Of a stretch of DNA of 64,000 nt, positions 43,999-52,172 are shown piece after piece. Origin of the DNA: Phytohabitans maris (lineage in GTDB: Bacteria; Actinomycetota; Actinomycetes; Mycobacteriales; Micromonosporaceae). The translations under genes and the position numbers were made by a program. Location of the stretch: NCBI RefSeq assembly GCF_031085175.1, contig NZ_JAVHUY010000017.1, positions 1 to 64,000 of the forward strand, in the 5' to 3' direction. The number at the start of each line of letters is the position of its first letter. Positions within the stretch are counted from its first letter, which is position 1. The notes below the pieces were generated by a model. That model worked only from the letters and a program-made list of their open reading frames with translations. It was not told the origin of the DNA and made no database searches.

Positions 43999-45342
43999 AT
44001 GAGCGAGGTCGCGCTGGCGCCACCGCCGCGCCGGTCGGCGGTCCGGCGTGGCCTTCAGGTCGGCGCGGTCATCGCATTCATCGCGCTGTGCGCCATCGGG
44101 ATGCTCGGCTTCCTCGGCTACAACATCGGCCTCACCGCGCTGATCATCGGGCTGGTCGCGGCCGTGCTGCCGGTGCCCGCGCTCGTCGCCTGCTTCCTCT
44201 GGCTCGACCGCTACGAGCCGGAGCCCGCCAAATACCTGGTCTTCTCCTTCGCCTGGGGCGCGTTCCCGGCGACGCTGACCGCCCTGCTCGTCAACTCCGG
44301 CGCGGCCGCGCTCTTCGAGCGGTGGGGCATCCCGGACGCGCTGGTGGCGGTGCTGGTCGCCCCGTTCATCGAAGAGCTGGGCAAAGCGCTCGGCCCGTTC
44401 CTGCTGCTGTGGCGGCGGCGCCGCGAGTGGTCCGGCATCACCGACGGCATCGTCTACTGTGGCCTTTCCGCGCTCGGCTTCGCGATGGTGGAAAACATCC
44501 TGTACCTCGGCGGCCACGGCTACGCGGCCGGCGCCGACCAGTACGGGCCGGCCACCGGCGCGCAGATGGTCTTCGCCCTCTTCATCGGGCGCATCCTGCT
44601 CTTCGGCTTCGCCCACCCGCTCTTCACCTCGATGACCGGTGTCGGGCTCGGCATCGCGGCCCGCACCGGCGACCGCCACGTCCGGTGGATCGCGCCGCTC
44701 GCCGGCCTGCTGCTCGCGATGATCCTGCACGGCTCGTGGAACCTGATTCCCACGCTCGCCCAGGCCACCGGCGAAAACCTGATCCTGCTGTACGGGTTCA
44801 TCGGCGTGATGGTGCCGGTCTTCTTCGGCATGGTCGGCTTCGCGGTGTGGCTGCGCAGCTGGGAGGGGCGGCTGACCGAGCGCACGCTCCCGGAGTACGT
44901 GCGGGCCGGCTGGCTCTCCCCGCCCGAGGTCGCCGCGCTCGGCAGCCTGGGGCGGCGGCACTCGGCCCGGCGGTGGGCCCGGCGGGTGGCCGGCGACGCG
45001 GGGCTCAAAGCGATGCGCGGGTACCAGTTTGCCGCGACCCGGCTCGCACTGCTCCGCGACGGGATGCGGCGCGGCCTCTACCGCGATCCCAAGGAGGCCG
45101 GGCGGGCGCTGGCGGAGGAGCGGCAGCTGCTGGAGGCGATCACCGGGTACCGCCAGACGTTCGCGGGGCGCGACCCGCAGGCGCCGGTGGCCCGCTGGGA
45201 CGGCGCCCGCTACCAGGTGACCTTTCCGGACGGGGTGGCCCGCACGATCGAGCAGCCCGACCAGCCGGTGGTGCCGGTCCCGGTGGTGCTGGCCCCGCCG
45301 CCACCACCGCCGTACTACGGGTACTACCGGCCCTACAGGTAA
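43999..45342 (+). CDS. PrsW family intramembrane metalloprotease
   Basis: The 447-aa protein has 8-9 membrane helices and the PrsW catalytic signature: EELGK in FIEELGKALGP, FAMVENILYLGG, FAHPLFTSMTG and ILHGSWN, giving the Glu/His ligands. The C-terminal cytosolic tail of about 150 residues ends in a Pro/Tyr-rich segment. PrsW enzymes cleave anti-sigma factors or other membrane proteins; the target here is unknown. ATG 43999 is 7 nt after TAGGCT (leaderless). It overlaps the convergent GroES-like gene by about 10 bp. Confidence 0.9.
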   Translation: MSEVALAPPPRRSAVRRGLQVGAVIAFIALCAIGMLGFLGYNIGLTALIIGLVAAVLPVPALVACFLWLDRYEPEPAKYLVFSFAWGAFPATLTALLVNSGAAALFERWGIPDALVAVLVAPFIEELGKALGPFLLLWRRRREWSGITDGIVYCGLSALGFAMVENILYLGGHGYAAGADQYGPATGAQMVFALFIGRILLFGFAHPLFTSMTGVGLGIAARTGDRHVRWIAPLAGLLLAMILHGSWNLIPTLAQATGENLILLYGFIGVMVPVFFGMVGFAVWLRSWEGRLTERTLPEYVRAGWLSPPEVAALGSLGRRHSARRWARRVAGDAGLKAMRGYQFAATRLALLRDGMRRGLYRDPKEAGRALAEERQLLEAITGYRQTFAGRDPQAPVARWDGARYQVTFPDGVARTIEQPDQPVVPVPVVLAPPPPPPYYGYYRPYR

Positions 45343-45671
45343 AGGCCGGTCGCGTCCGGCTCGACCCGCTGGGCGGCCACGGCGTGCACGTCCCGCTCGC
45401 GCAGCAGCACGTACCCCCGGCCGTGCAGCTCGACCTCCGAGCGGTCGTCCGGGTCGAAGAGCACGCGATCTCCGGCCACTATCGAACGTACGTGCGGCCC
45501 GACGCCGACCGCGGTGGCCCAGGACAGGCGCCGCCCCACGGCCGCGGTGGCCGGAATCACGATGCCGGCGCTCGACCGGCGCTCGCCTTCGTTGCCCTCC
45601 AGGCGGACGAGAACCCGGTCGTGCAGCAGCCGGATCGGCAGGCCCTGGTCGAGATCGGGATCGGCGTTCAC
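45333..45671 (-). CDS. GroES-like co-chaperonin
   Basis: The 112-aa product matches the Cpn10/GroES fold (RLLHDRVLVRLEG..., SSAGIVIPATA, GDRVLFDPDDRSEVELHGRGYVLLRERDVHAV). It is longer at both ends than standard GroES (about 97 aa) and lacks a typical mobile-loop GGI motif beyond SSAGIVIP. It may be a diverged second GroES and not the partner of groL at 31.4 kb. GTG 45671 is 7 nt after TACCGT (leaderless). Confidence 0.82.
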   Translation of the reverse strand: MNADPDLDQGLPIRLLHDRVLVRLEGNEGERRSSAGIVIPATAAVGRRLSWATAVGVGPHVRSIVAGDRVLFDPDDRSEVELHGRGYVLLRERDVHAVAAQRVEPDATGLYL

Positions 45672-45784
45672 CCACGGAACGGTACAGCGTGCCAATGTGG
45701 GGGAGAACTCAGGGACGAATGGGCCGGGCTGAGAGCTTCGTGCCCGATACGGTAAAGGACGTCGCGACGGCGGGAGGGGGTTGC

Positions 45785-47062
45785 GTGAGTCGGGTCGAGC
45801 GGGTGCGGGCCAACCTGCGCCGGGCGTACGAGGCGGGTCGCGAGACCGTGCGCGCCCGCCGCGAAGAGGCCCGCCGCGCCGCCGAGTCGGGAAACGGCAA
45901 CAGCTCGTTCCGCGAGATGGATGAGCCGCCGCCCCCCACGCCGTCTGACGTGCACCCCTCGACCGCCAGCCGCGACGACGTCGAGGTGCCGCGCGGCCTG
46001 CGTATCGCGGCGGCCTGGTCGTGGCGGCTGATCGTCCTCGGCATCGTGGCCTGGGCACTGATCCAGGTCATCAGCCGGGTCCACATCGTCATCATCCCGC
46101 TGGTGATCGCGCTGCTGCTCTCCGCGCTGCTCTCACCGGCCGTGCGGTGGCTGCTGCGCCTCGGGCTGCCCCGGTCGCTGGCCACCGCGGTCGTGCTCAT
46201 CGGCGGCCTCGCCGCCGTCGCCGGCACGCTGACGCTGGTCATCACCGAGTTCATCGACGGGCTGCCGCAGCTCAGCGACAGCGCGACCCAGGGCATCCGG
46301 CAGATCCAGGACTGGCTGCAGACCGGCCCGCTGCACCTGTCCGACAAGCAGATCGACAGCTACGTCGATACGGCGGAAAAGTGGCTCGATGACAACACCG
46401 AGTCGCTGACCAGCGCCGGCGTCTCCACGGCCACCACCCTCTTCGAGGTGCTCACCGGGATGTTCCTGGTGCTCTTCTCGACGTTCTTCTTCCTGCGCGA
46501 CGGCGGGCGGATCTGGCGCTTCATGGTGCGGCTGCTGCCGCTGCGGGCCCGGTGGCAGGTCGACGACGCGGGCCGGTCCGGCTGGCTGACCCTGGTGGCG
46601 TACGTGCGGGCGACCGTGCTGGTGGCCTTCATCGACGCGGTTGGCGTCGGCATCGCGGTCTGGATCCTCGGCGTGCCGTTTCCGCTGCCACTGGCCGCGC
46701 TGGTGTTCCTCGGCGCGTTCATCCCGATCGTCGGTGCCACGCTCTCCGGCGCGGTCGCGGTGCTCATCGCGCTGGTCGACCGCGGCTGGGTGAGCGCACT
46801 GATTCTGCTCGGCGCGGTGATCGCGGTGCAGCAGCTCGAAGGCCACGTGCTCCAGCCCCTCATCATGGGCCGCGCCGTGGCCATCCACCCACTCGCCGTG
46901 ATCGTGTCGATCGCCGCCGGCGTCGTACTGGCCGGCATCGTCGGCGCGCTGGTGGCGGTGCCGCTGGTCGCGGTGCTCAACACGGCCGTCCGCCGCCTCG
47001 GCAACCCCCGCCGCCCCGAGGTGCCCCCCGATGCGGTCGTGGTCAAGGCGACCCCACCATGA
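45785..47062 (+). CDS. AI-2E transporter family membrane protein
   Basis: The 425-aa product has a charged, Arg-rich N-terminal head (about 75 residues), then the AI-2E/YdbK-type membrane domain with 7-8 helices. The conserved LPLAALVFLGAFIPIVGATLSG and LEGHVLQPLIMGRAVAIHPLAVI mark the family. Members transport diverse small molecules or work as Na+/H+ antiporters; the substrate is unknown. GTG 45785 is fixed by GGGAGGGGG 5-13 nt upstream. The 755 nt after its stop are island B. Confidence 0.87.
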   Translation: MSRVERVRANLRRAYEAGRETVRARREEARRAAESGNGNSSFREMDEPPPPTPSDVHPSTASRDDVEVPRGLRIAAAWSWRLIVLGIVAWALIQVISRVHIVIIPLVIALLLSALLSPAVRWLLRLGLPRSLATAVVLIGGLAAVAGTLTLVITEFIDGLPQLSDSATQGIRQIQDWLQTGPLHLSDKQIDSYVDTAEKWLDDNTESLTSAGVSTATTLFEVLTGMFLVLFSTFFFLRDGGRIWRFMVRLLPLRARWQVDDAGRSGWLTLVAYVRATVLVAFIDAVGVGIAVWILGVPFPLPLAALVFLGAFIPIVGATLSGAVAVLIALVDRGWVSALILLGAVIAVQQLEGHVLQPLIMGRAVAIHPLAVIVSIAAGVVLAGIVGALVAVPLVAVLNTAVRRLGNPRRPEVPPDAVVVKATPP

Positions 47063-47817
47063 GCCTTTAGCGACCTGCGCATTTGTCCCGGTCCGCGCCC
47101 AGCTGCGGACCGCTTGCGCGGGGTCCCCGGGGAACGTGGAGCGTTTTTCTAGGGGTGCTTTCCCACGGGCACCGCTGCGGCCGGCGGCTCGCAGGGCTCG
47201 CCGATAGTCCCGGCCTCCACTGCCGGGTCCGCGAGACAAGCCCAAATCTCGCGCCGCCCGCCGGATGCCCCCCGGCTCGAACTGCCCGCACATCGACCGC
47301 CGCGCGGCGCGAGCCGCGCGCACCGCGACCAACGGCGGGCGCGCGCCAGACGATTCGTTCCGAGCGTGTGGTCGATCCGGTGGCGGTCGTGCGTGGCGGC
47401 GGACGGCGCGGCAGTGGGCAATGTCGGGGACTTTGCCCACTGAGCGCGGGTCGCAGTGGGCAAAGTCCTGGACATTGCCCACTGTTGGCGGCGGGCGCTC
47501 TCCCGTCGAGGCCGCTCGGCCTCTGGGGCCGGGGTTCGCGGCGGCGGTCGGCGCGGGCCGGCCGACGGCCGACCGGCGGGGGTTTGTCAAGCGCGGAGGG
47601 TAAGGCCGCGGGAACGCACCCCAAGAAAACGCTCCGCTGCGCTCCACATTTCCCCGGGGGCCCCGCGCAACGGTCTGGACCACGACGAACGTCGCGGTAG
47701 CCCATCCCTTGGAATGGATCCGCTAGGGCCTGTATCGGTGTTGTATGTGGCCTTGCGCCCAACGCCGCATGGCGTCGTCTGGGCCCGGCGCAGCCCGGCA
47801 AGGAATTCGATCAGGCC
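47063..47817. other. Intergenic island B: nested repeats and long inverted pairs
   Basis: No gene is supported; the many open frames are GC artefacts. Left to right it holds a small hairpin (47090-47111) and a left terminal inverted repeat near 47112-47165 (GCGCGGGG, GTGGAGCG, GGGGTGC words). A repeat core shared with island A (47167-47243) and the 31-nt inverted pair (47412-47484) follow. The matching right terminal repeat is near 47606-47670. The conserved edge CGCGGTAGCCCATCCC comes next, then the MITE-like element at 47724-47820. Confidence 0.55.
47412..47484. repeat. 31-nt inverted pair of a self-palindromic unit
   Basis: The unit 47412-47442 and the unit 47454-47484 are reverse complements in 29 of 31 positions, with an 11-nt spacer. 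Each unit is itself an imperfect palindrome with ends CAGTGGGCAA and TTGCCCACTG. The segment can form one 31-bp hairpin or two small ones, and resembles a double operator. Confidence 0.7.
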
Positions 47818-47820
47818 CTA
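47724..47820. repeat. MITE-like element, TA-flanked, reverse orientation
   Basis: The body (47726-47818) begins GGGCCTGTATC and ends GATCAGGCCC and is flanked by TA on both sides. The interior read in reverse gives CCTTGCCGGGCTGCGCCGGG and CAAGGCCACATACAACACCG, both shared with the element at 51677-51816. It has no coding capacity. Its end supplies the TAG stop of dinG (47818-47820). Confidence 0.75.
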
Positions 47821-49851
47821 GGTCTCGCTGAGGCGTTTGAGCGCGCCTAGGGCGGTGTCGCGCTTCGTCGTGTACCAGAACGGGGGGAGCGACCGGCGCA
47901 GAAAGGGTCCGTAGCCGCGGGCGGTCTCCAGCCGGGAGTCGAGCACGGCCACGACACCCTTGTCGCCGGTCGAGCGGATCAGCCGTCCCACGCCCTGGGC
48001 CAGCCGGATCGCCGCGATCGGCACGCTCACCGACGCGAAGCCCGAACCGCCGGCCGCGTCGACCGCTGCCGCGCGTGCCGCCGCCAGGGGCTCGTCGGGC
48101 CTGGGGAACGGCAGCCGGTCGATGACCACGAGCTGGCAGGAGTCGCCGGGCACGTCGACGCCCTGCCACAGCGACATGACGCCGAAGAGGCAGCTCGCCC
48201 TCTCCTCGCGGAAGCGGCGGACGAGCAGCGGTAAGGCCTCTTCGCCCTGCAGGAGCACGGGCAGGTTGGTCTTGGACCGCAGCAGCTCCGCCGCCTGCTG
48301 TGCGGCCCGGCGCGAGGAGAAGAGCCCCAACGTGCGGCCGCCGAGCGCCTCCACCAGCGCGAGCAGCTCCTGGCCCGCGGCGTCGGGCAGGCCGGAGGCG
48401 GCGGGGCGGGGCAGGTGGGCGGCAACGTAGAGGATGCCCTGCCGGCCGTAGTCGAACGGCGAACCGACGTCGAGCGAGTGCCAGTCGCCGTCGTCGCCGT
48501 CCTGGGCGTCGGGGGCCGCCAGGCCGAGCGTCTTGGCGACCGTCTCGAACTGGCCGCCCAAGGTCAGCGTGGCGGAGGTGGCGACGACGGTGCGTTCGTC
48601 GTACAGGTGGGTGGCGAGCGTGCCCGCCACGGAGAGCGGCGCGACCACGAGGGCGCGGCGGCCACCGACGTCCGGCTTTTCCACCCAGGCAACGTCGTGG
48701 GCCGCCTCCTCCAGCAGCCGCTGTGCGGTCTTGGAGAGCTCGTCGAGGACCGCCTTGGCCTGCTGCTTGCGCACCGGATCGGGGTCGTCGGCCTTGATGT
48801 CACCGATCGCGTCGAGGCTGGTGCGGGTGGCGGCGTCGAGGAGCGTGCAGGCCCCGCTGAGGGCCGGCGGCAGCCCGGTCGTGATCCGCCCGGCCGGCGC
48901 CTCGGCCAGCCCGACGGTGAGCGCGTCACCCGCCTCGGCCAGCGCCTCGTAGGCCTCGGGCGAGATGAACGTGCGCGCCCGCCGGGCCGCCCGATCGATC
49001 ATGTCGGGCGTCAGCTCGGCCTGCGCGGCGGACGAGACCCGGTCGGCCAGCTCGTGCGCCTCGTCGACCACGAGCAGCTTGTGTGGCGGCACGATGTGGC
49101 GCCCAGCCAGCATGTCGACGGCGAGCAGGCTGTGGTTGGTCACCACGATGTCGGCCTCGCGGGCCCGGGCGCGGGATGCCTCGGCGAAGCAGTCTCCGCC
49201 GTACGGGCAGCGGTTGGCCCCCACACACTCCCGCGCCGGCATCGACACCTGCCGCCACGCGGTGTCGTCTACGCCCGGGTCGAGCTCGTCACGGTCGCCG
49301 GTGGCGGTCTGCAGCGCCCACTCGCGCAGCCGCTGGACCTGCTTGCCCAGCCGCCCCGCCTCGCCCAGCCACTTGGTCGCACCGGGTGCGGGCGCGTCGA
49401 AGAGCGCGTCGCCCGGCTCCTCTTCGGCGGAGTTGTCGAGGCGGGCCAGGCACAGGTAGTGGTGCCGCCCTTTCAACACCGCGAACGTGGGTCGCCGCCG
49501 CAGCACCGGCTCGACCGCGTCGGCCAGGCGCGGCAGGTCGTGGTCGACGAGCTGGGACTGGAGCGCGAGCGTGGCGGTGGAGACCACGACCGGCCCGTCC
49601 ACCAGGAGGGCGGGGGTGAGGTAGGCCAGTGACTTGCCGGTGCCGGTGCCCGCCTGGACCAGCAGGTGCTCGCCGGTCTCGATCGAACGCTCGATGGCCA
49701 GCGCCATCTGCTGCTGCCCCGGTCGCGCCGCACCGCCCGGCACCGCGCCCACCGCCGCCGCGAGCAGGTCGGTTGCCGTCGGCTGGTCACCGCTTGACCG
49801 GGGCTTTGGCGCCGTGGGGGGTGACGGTGGTGCGTTGGTCGCGGTGGTCAC
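47818..49851 (-). CDS. dinG: ATP-dependent DNA helicase DinG family
   Basis: This 677-aa XPD/DinG-like superfamily 2 helicase has Walker A AGTGTGKS. A 4Fe-4S cysteine cluster (ECVGANRCPYGGDC plus YLC upstream), DEAH as VVDEAHEL, and the C-terminal motifs MSLWQGVDVPGD and QGVGRLIRS are all present. It unwinds DNA 5'-3' during repair or R-loop removal. GTG 49851 is 6 nt after TACCGT (leaderless). The stop codon coincides with the end of a MITE-like repeat. Confidence 0.92.
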   Translation of the reverse strand: MTTATNAPPSPPTAPKPRSSGDQPTATDLLAAAVGAVPGGAARPGQQQMALAIERSIETGEHLLVQAGTGTGKSLAYLTPALLVDGPVVVSTATLALQSQLVDHDLPRLADAVEPVLRRRPTFAVLKGRHHYLCLARLDNSAEEEPGDALFDAPAPGATKWLGEAGRLGKQVQRLREWALQTATGDRDELDPGVDDTAWRQVSMPARECVGANRCPYGGDCFAEASRARAREADIVVTNHSLLAVDMLAGRHIVPPHKLLVVDEAHELADRVSSAAQAELTPDMIDRAARRARTFISPEAYEALAEAGDALTVGLAEAPAGRITTGLPPALSGACTLLDAATRTSLDAIGDIKADDPDPVRKQQAKAVLDELSKTAQRLLEEAAHDVAWVEKPDVGGRRALVVAPLSVAGTLATHLYDERTVVATSATLTLGGQFETVAKTLGLAAPDAQDGDDGDWHSLDVGSPFDYGRQGILYVAAHLPRPAASGLPDAAGQELLALVEALGGRTLGLFSSRRAAQQAAELLRSKTNLPVLLQGEEALPLLVRRFREERASCLFGVMSLWQGVDVPGDSCQLVVIDRLPFPRPDEPLAAARAAAVDAAGGSGFASVSVPIAAIRLAQGVGRLIRSTGDKGVVAVLDSRLETARGYGPFLRRSLPPFWYTTKRDTALGALKRLSET

Positions 49852-49888
49852 CGTGCGACGGTACCCGTCCCCGCCGACGCATCCGTGC

Positions 49889-50133
49889 TTATCCACAGGC
49901 GCCGCGCGTTGTCCACAACCCGCACCGCGAGCGCGGTGACCGGATCACCCGAAAGACCGCGTCGGCCGGCGAAGCGACCAACACGAGCAGCAGGACCATG
50001 TTGACAGCAAGGAGGCTCCAGAACGGGCCGTCGGCGAAGGCCACTGCGCTGATCGCGGTCGCGGCAGCGCCTCCGGATGCCGCACCGACAGGACGACCGC
50101 TACACACAGCAAACCTATGGCGCGAGTCGTCAT
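49889..50133 (-). pseudogene. Small membrane protein, possibly frameshifted
   Basis: Two overlapping frames look like one short membrane protein. The frame starting at 50133 (MTTRAIGLLCVAVVLSV) and the frame from 50107 (AVAFADGPFWSLLAVNMVLLLVLVASPADAVFRVI) together would give two hydrophobic helices, but a one-base shift separates them. No SD or family is recognised. A real single-helix protein starting at GTG 50107 is also possible. Confidence 0.3.
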
Positions 50134-50291
50134 CGGTAACCCGGGCGCCGGAGAGGTCGCTGGTCTTGGGCGGCTCCTAGCTCGGCTGCCGCGTCACGCC
50201 ACCCGGCGCCCGTCGGAGCGGAGGCTGGCAATCGCCACGGAGACACTCCGCGGGCTGGGCGGTGGTGCCATGTGCTCCCCGGAAAAGGTGA

Positions 50292-51017
50292 TCAGGTGCG
50301 GAAGCCGAGCTGACGCAGCATTCGCTCGGGATCCGCGGTAAACGACATCAGGTCGCTCAACTCCCGTGGTAAAAGGTCACCAATTCCGGTCCACGCACGG
50401 TCGTGTGCATCCTGGAGAAGTCGGCACACGTGACGTGCCACTTCCTCGGCGCCGGCAGGGGCGATCCAGCGCTCGTCGAATTCGATCGCGCTCACCTGGC
50501 CGCCTTGAGTCGCAATGGTCAACTCGCCACCCGGACTGGAGAGCGTCGACTGCCCGGCGAAATGACTCTCCAGTTGGTGGCGTGCTTCGTCGAGTTGCCC
50601 CTCGGCCCGATCGAGCAACGACAGCAGATCGTGAACCAGATCCGGGCCGGACAGATCGAGCGGGCCGTCACCGGGCGGGGTGGCGCGATCGAGGAGCGTG
50701 GCGTCCGGCTGCGTCTGCGCGTGCTCACCACCAGAGGCCCAGGCCTCCAGGCGGCGGCGCTGTGCCTCGGCCGCCGCCTCCACGAGAGCCTGAGCCAGTC
50801 CTGCGGCGTCCGTTTGCCGTCGCCATTCGCGTGAGACCACCACATCGGTGGCGCGTCCGCTGCTATCGACGGTCACTTGTGCCAAATCGAGTCGGTCACC
50901 ACCGGAGTGGCGGAATCGCGGATCGATCGGGGCGGACAAGCGGGTGGCCAACGCCTCCGCTTGCGCATGCAGCTCCGCAAGCTCGGCGAGCAGCCGTGCA
51001 CTGTCTTCTCCGGACAT
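50292..51017 (-). CDS. Tandem YbaB/EbfC-fold protein
   Basis: The 241-aa protein appears to contain two YbaB-like modules. The first (LLAELAELHAQAEALATRLS... VTVDSSGRATDVVVS) and the second (QLESHFAGQSTLSSPGGELTIATQGGQVSAIEFDERWI) each have a coiled N-terminal helix followed by a beta sheet. Single-domain YbaB/EbfC proteins bind DNA as nucleoid-associated dimers. A covalent pair could act as a single-chain dimer. ATG 51017 is used (GAGG upstream); GTG 51032 is possible. Function is inferred. Confidence 0.65.
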   Translation of the reverse strand: MSGEDSARLLAELAELHAQAEALATRLSAPIDPRFRHSGGDRLDLAQVTVDSSGRATDVVVSREWRRQTDAAGLAQALVEAAAEAQRRRLEAWASGGEHAQTQPDATLLDRATPPGDGPLDLSGPDLVHDLLSLLDRAEGQLDEARHQLESHFAGQSTLSSPGGELTIATQGGQVSAIEFDERWIAPAGAEEVARHVCRLLQDAHDRAWTGIGDLLPRELSDLMSFTADPERMLRQLGFRT

Positions 51018-51175
51018 GGGGGTCTGCCTCACCACAGAAAATTGTGCGGTCGAATGGCGGTGGCGCTGTCGAAATACTGTACAACGAAGCTTTTCGATCT
51101 TAGATTGCCGTCTCCCGGCTAGGCCGGACAGAGGATGTGGCATCCGCCGATCGGGGTATCGGCTAGGGTGCGGGC

Positions 51176-51679
51176 ATGCCGAGCGACATGGTCCGGGTCG
51201 TCTACCGCAAGTACGACGGCTCGGCGCACCGTGACTACCCGGCGCGCCGGCTGGCCGAAGACGACCTGGGCACCTGGCTCGGCGTGACCGCCGGCACCCG
51301 CTCGGTCTACCACGGGCGTCCCTCGGTGGAGCAGATCCCGTTCGTGCTGCTGGTGCCGCACGACGCGTGGTGGACCGGCATGTTCAACCCACCGCCGCGC
51401 ACCAGCGAGGTGTACTGCGACATCGCCACCCCGGCCGAGTGGGAGGGCGACACCGTGCGCATCGTCGACCTCGACCTCGACGTGGTGCGGCGGCGGGCGA
51501 CCGGCGCGGTGGAGCTGCGCGACGAAGACGAGTTCGCCGAGCACCGGGAGCGGTTCGGCTATCCCGACGACGTCGTCGCCAACGCCCAGACCGCCGCCGG
51601 ATGGCTCCTCGACGCGCTCGGTGACGGCACCGAGCCGTTCGCCTCCGCGTACCGCAAGTGGTTGGCCCTGGTCGTTTAG
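51176..51679 (+). CDS. DUF402 domain protein
   Basis: The 167-aa product matches DUF402 (the nucleoside tri/diphosphatase-like and FomD-like group): FNPPPRTSEVYCDIATPAEW, VRIVDLDLDVVRR, and ELRDEDEFAEHRERFGYP with the conserved acidic residues. The substrate is unproven. ATG 51176 is 6 nt after TAGGGT (leaderless). The TAG stop (51677-51679) is formed at the left junction of a MITE-like element. Confidence 0.83.
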   Translation: MPSDMVRVVYRKYDGSAHRDYPARRLAEDDLGTWLGVTAGTRSVYHGRPSVEQIPFVLLVPHDAWWTGMFNPPPRTSEVYCDIATPAEWEGDTVRIVDLDLDVVRRRATGAVELRDEDEFAEHRERFGYPDDVVANAQTAAGWLLDALGDGTEPFASAYRKWLALVV

Positions 51680-51816
51680 GGCCTGTATCAAATTCCTTGC
51701 CGGGCTGCGCCGGGCGTAAGGCCACATACAACACCGGTATGCGACCTTGCGCCCGCCACCACCTGACGCCGCCTGGACTCCGGCTCGCACCGACAAACTC
51801 TTCGATACAGGCCCTA
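51677..51816. repeat. MITE-like element, complete copy with TA flanks
   Basis: The 136-bp body (51679-51814) has terminal inverted repeats GGGCCTGTATC / GATACAGGCCC and TA on both sides. Its interior CCTTGCCGGGCTGCGCCGGG and AAGGCCACATACAACACCGG is shared with 47724-47820 and partly with 10160-10214. No ORF of its own. Probably mobilised in trans by a transposase encoded elsewhere (IS630/mariner-like TA target by shape; inference). Confidence 0.8.
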
Positions 51817-52172
51817 AGAGGGATCGGGGCGCTCAGACAGGATTAGGCCCCGGTCCGCCCCAGCTACGGAGGGTAAGGCTGCGGGAGCAACGGTCTGGAC
51901 CCAATGCCACTCACGCTGATTCGATCAAGGCCCTGTGAGCTGGGCGCACTCGGGAGCGTCAGGCCGTCGCCCGGCAGACCCATCCGCGATCACCACCGCA
52001 CGGGGTGGTCGAGATCGTGGTATCCAGGTGCCCTCGGAGGGGCACTGAAATACCACGATCGCCGCGCGTTGACCGGTTTTGGGGTGTCGCCTAGGACGGG
52101 ATGATGCTGTGATCGACTGGGCTGAGTGGCATTGGGGCCGGATCAGCACGGACGTCGCGGTAGCCCAAATCT
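51817..52172. other. Intergenic island C: composite repeat with inserted inverted-repeat element
   Basis: No gene is supported. The left part (51850-51900: CCCGGTCCGC, GGAGGGTAAGGC, GCGGGAGCAACGGTCTGGAC) and right part (ACGTCGCGGTAGCCC, 52152-52166) match the edges of islands A and B. Between them lies a 236-nt segment with terminal inverted repeats CCAATGCCACTCA (51901-51913) / TGAGTGGCATTGG (52124-52136) and a long hairpin at 52013-52060. Confidence 0.55.
52013..52060. repeat. Two-tier hairpin inside island C
   Basis: GATCGTGGTAT (52013-52023) pairs perfectly with ATACCACGATC (52050-52060). Inside, after a 4/4 internal loop, GTGCCC (52028-52033) pairs with GGGCAC (52040-52045) around a 6-nt loop. 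The shape suggests a structured RNA or a protein-binding palindrome within the inserted element. Confidence 0.6.

Noticed and set aside
43126..45675. Minus-strand open frame of about 849 codons opposite the FUSC and PrsW genes
   Set aside because: Mirror of the real genes' codon pattern, no motif, no start signal.
47412..47484. CRISPR array
   Set aside because: Only two units, inverted and not direct, no spacers and no cas genes.
47083..47700. Open frames within island B
   Set aside because: They run through inverted repeats, have no SD or recognisable domain, and the repeat copies do not preserve the frame.
50117..50341. 74-codon plus-strand frame
   Set aside because: Overlaps the antisense side of the YbaB-like gene, no family, no SD.
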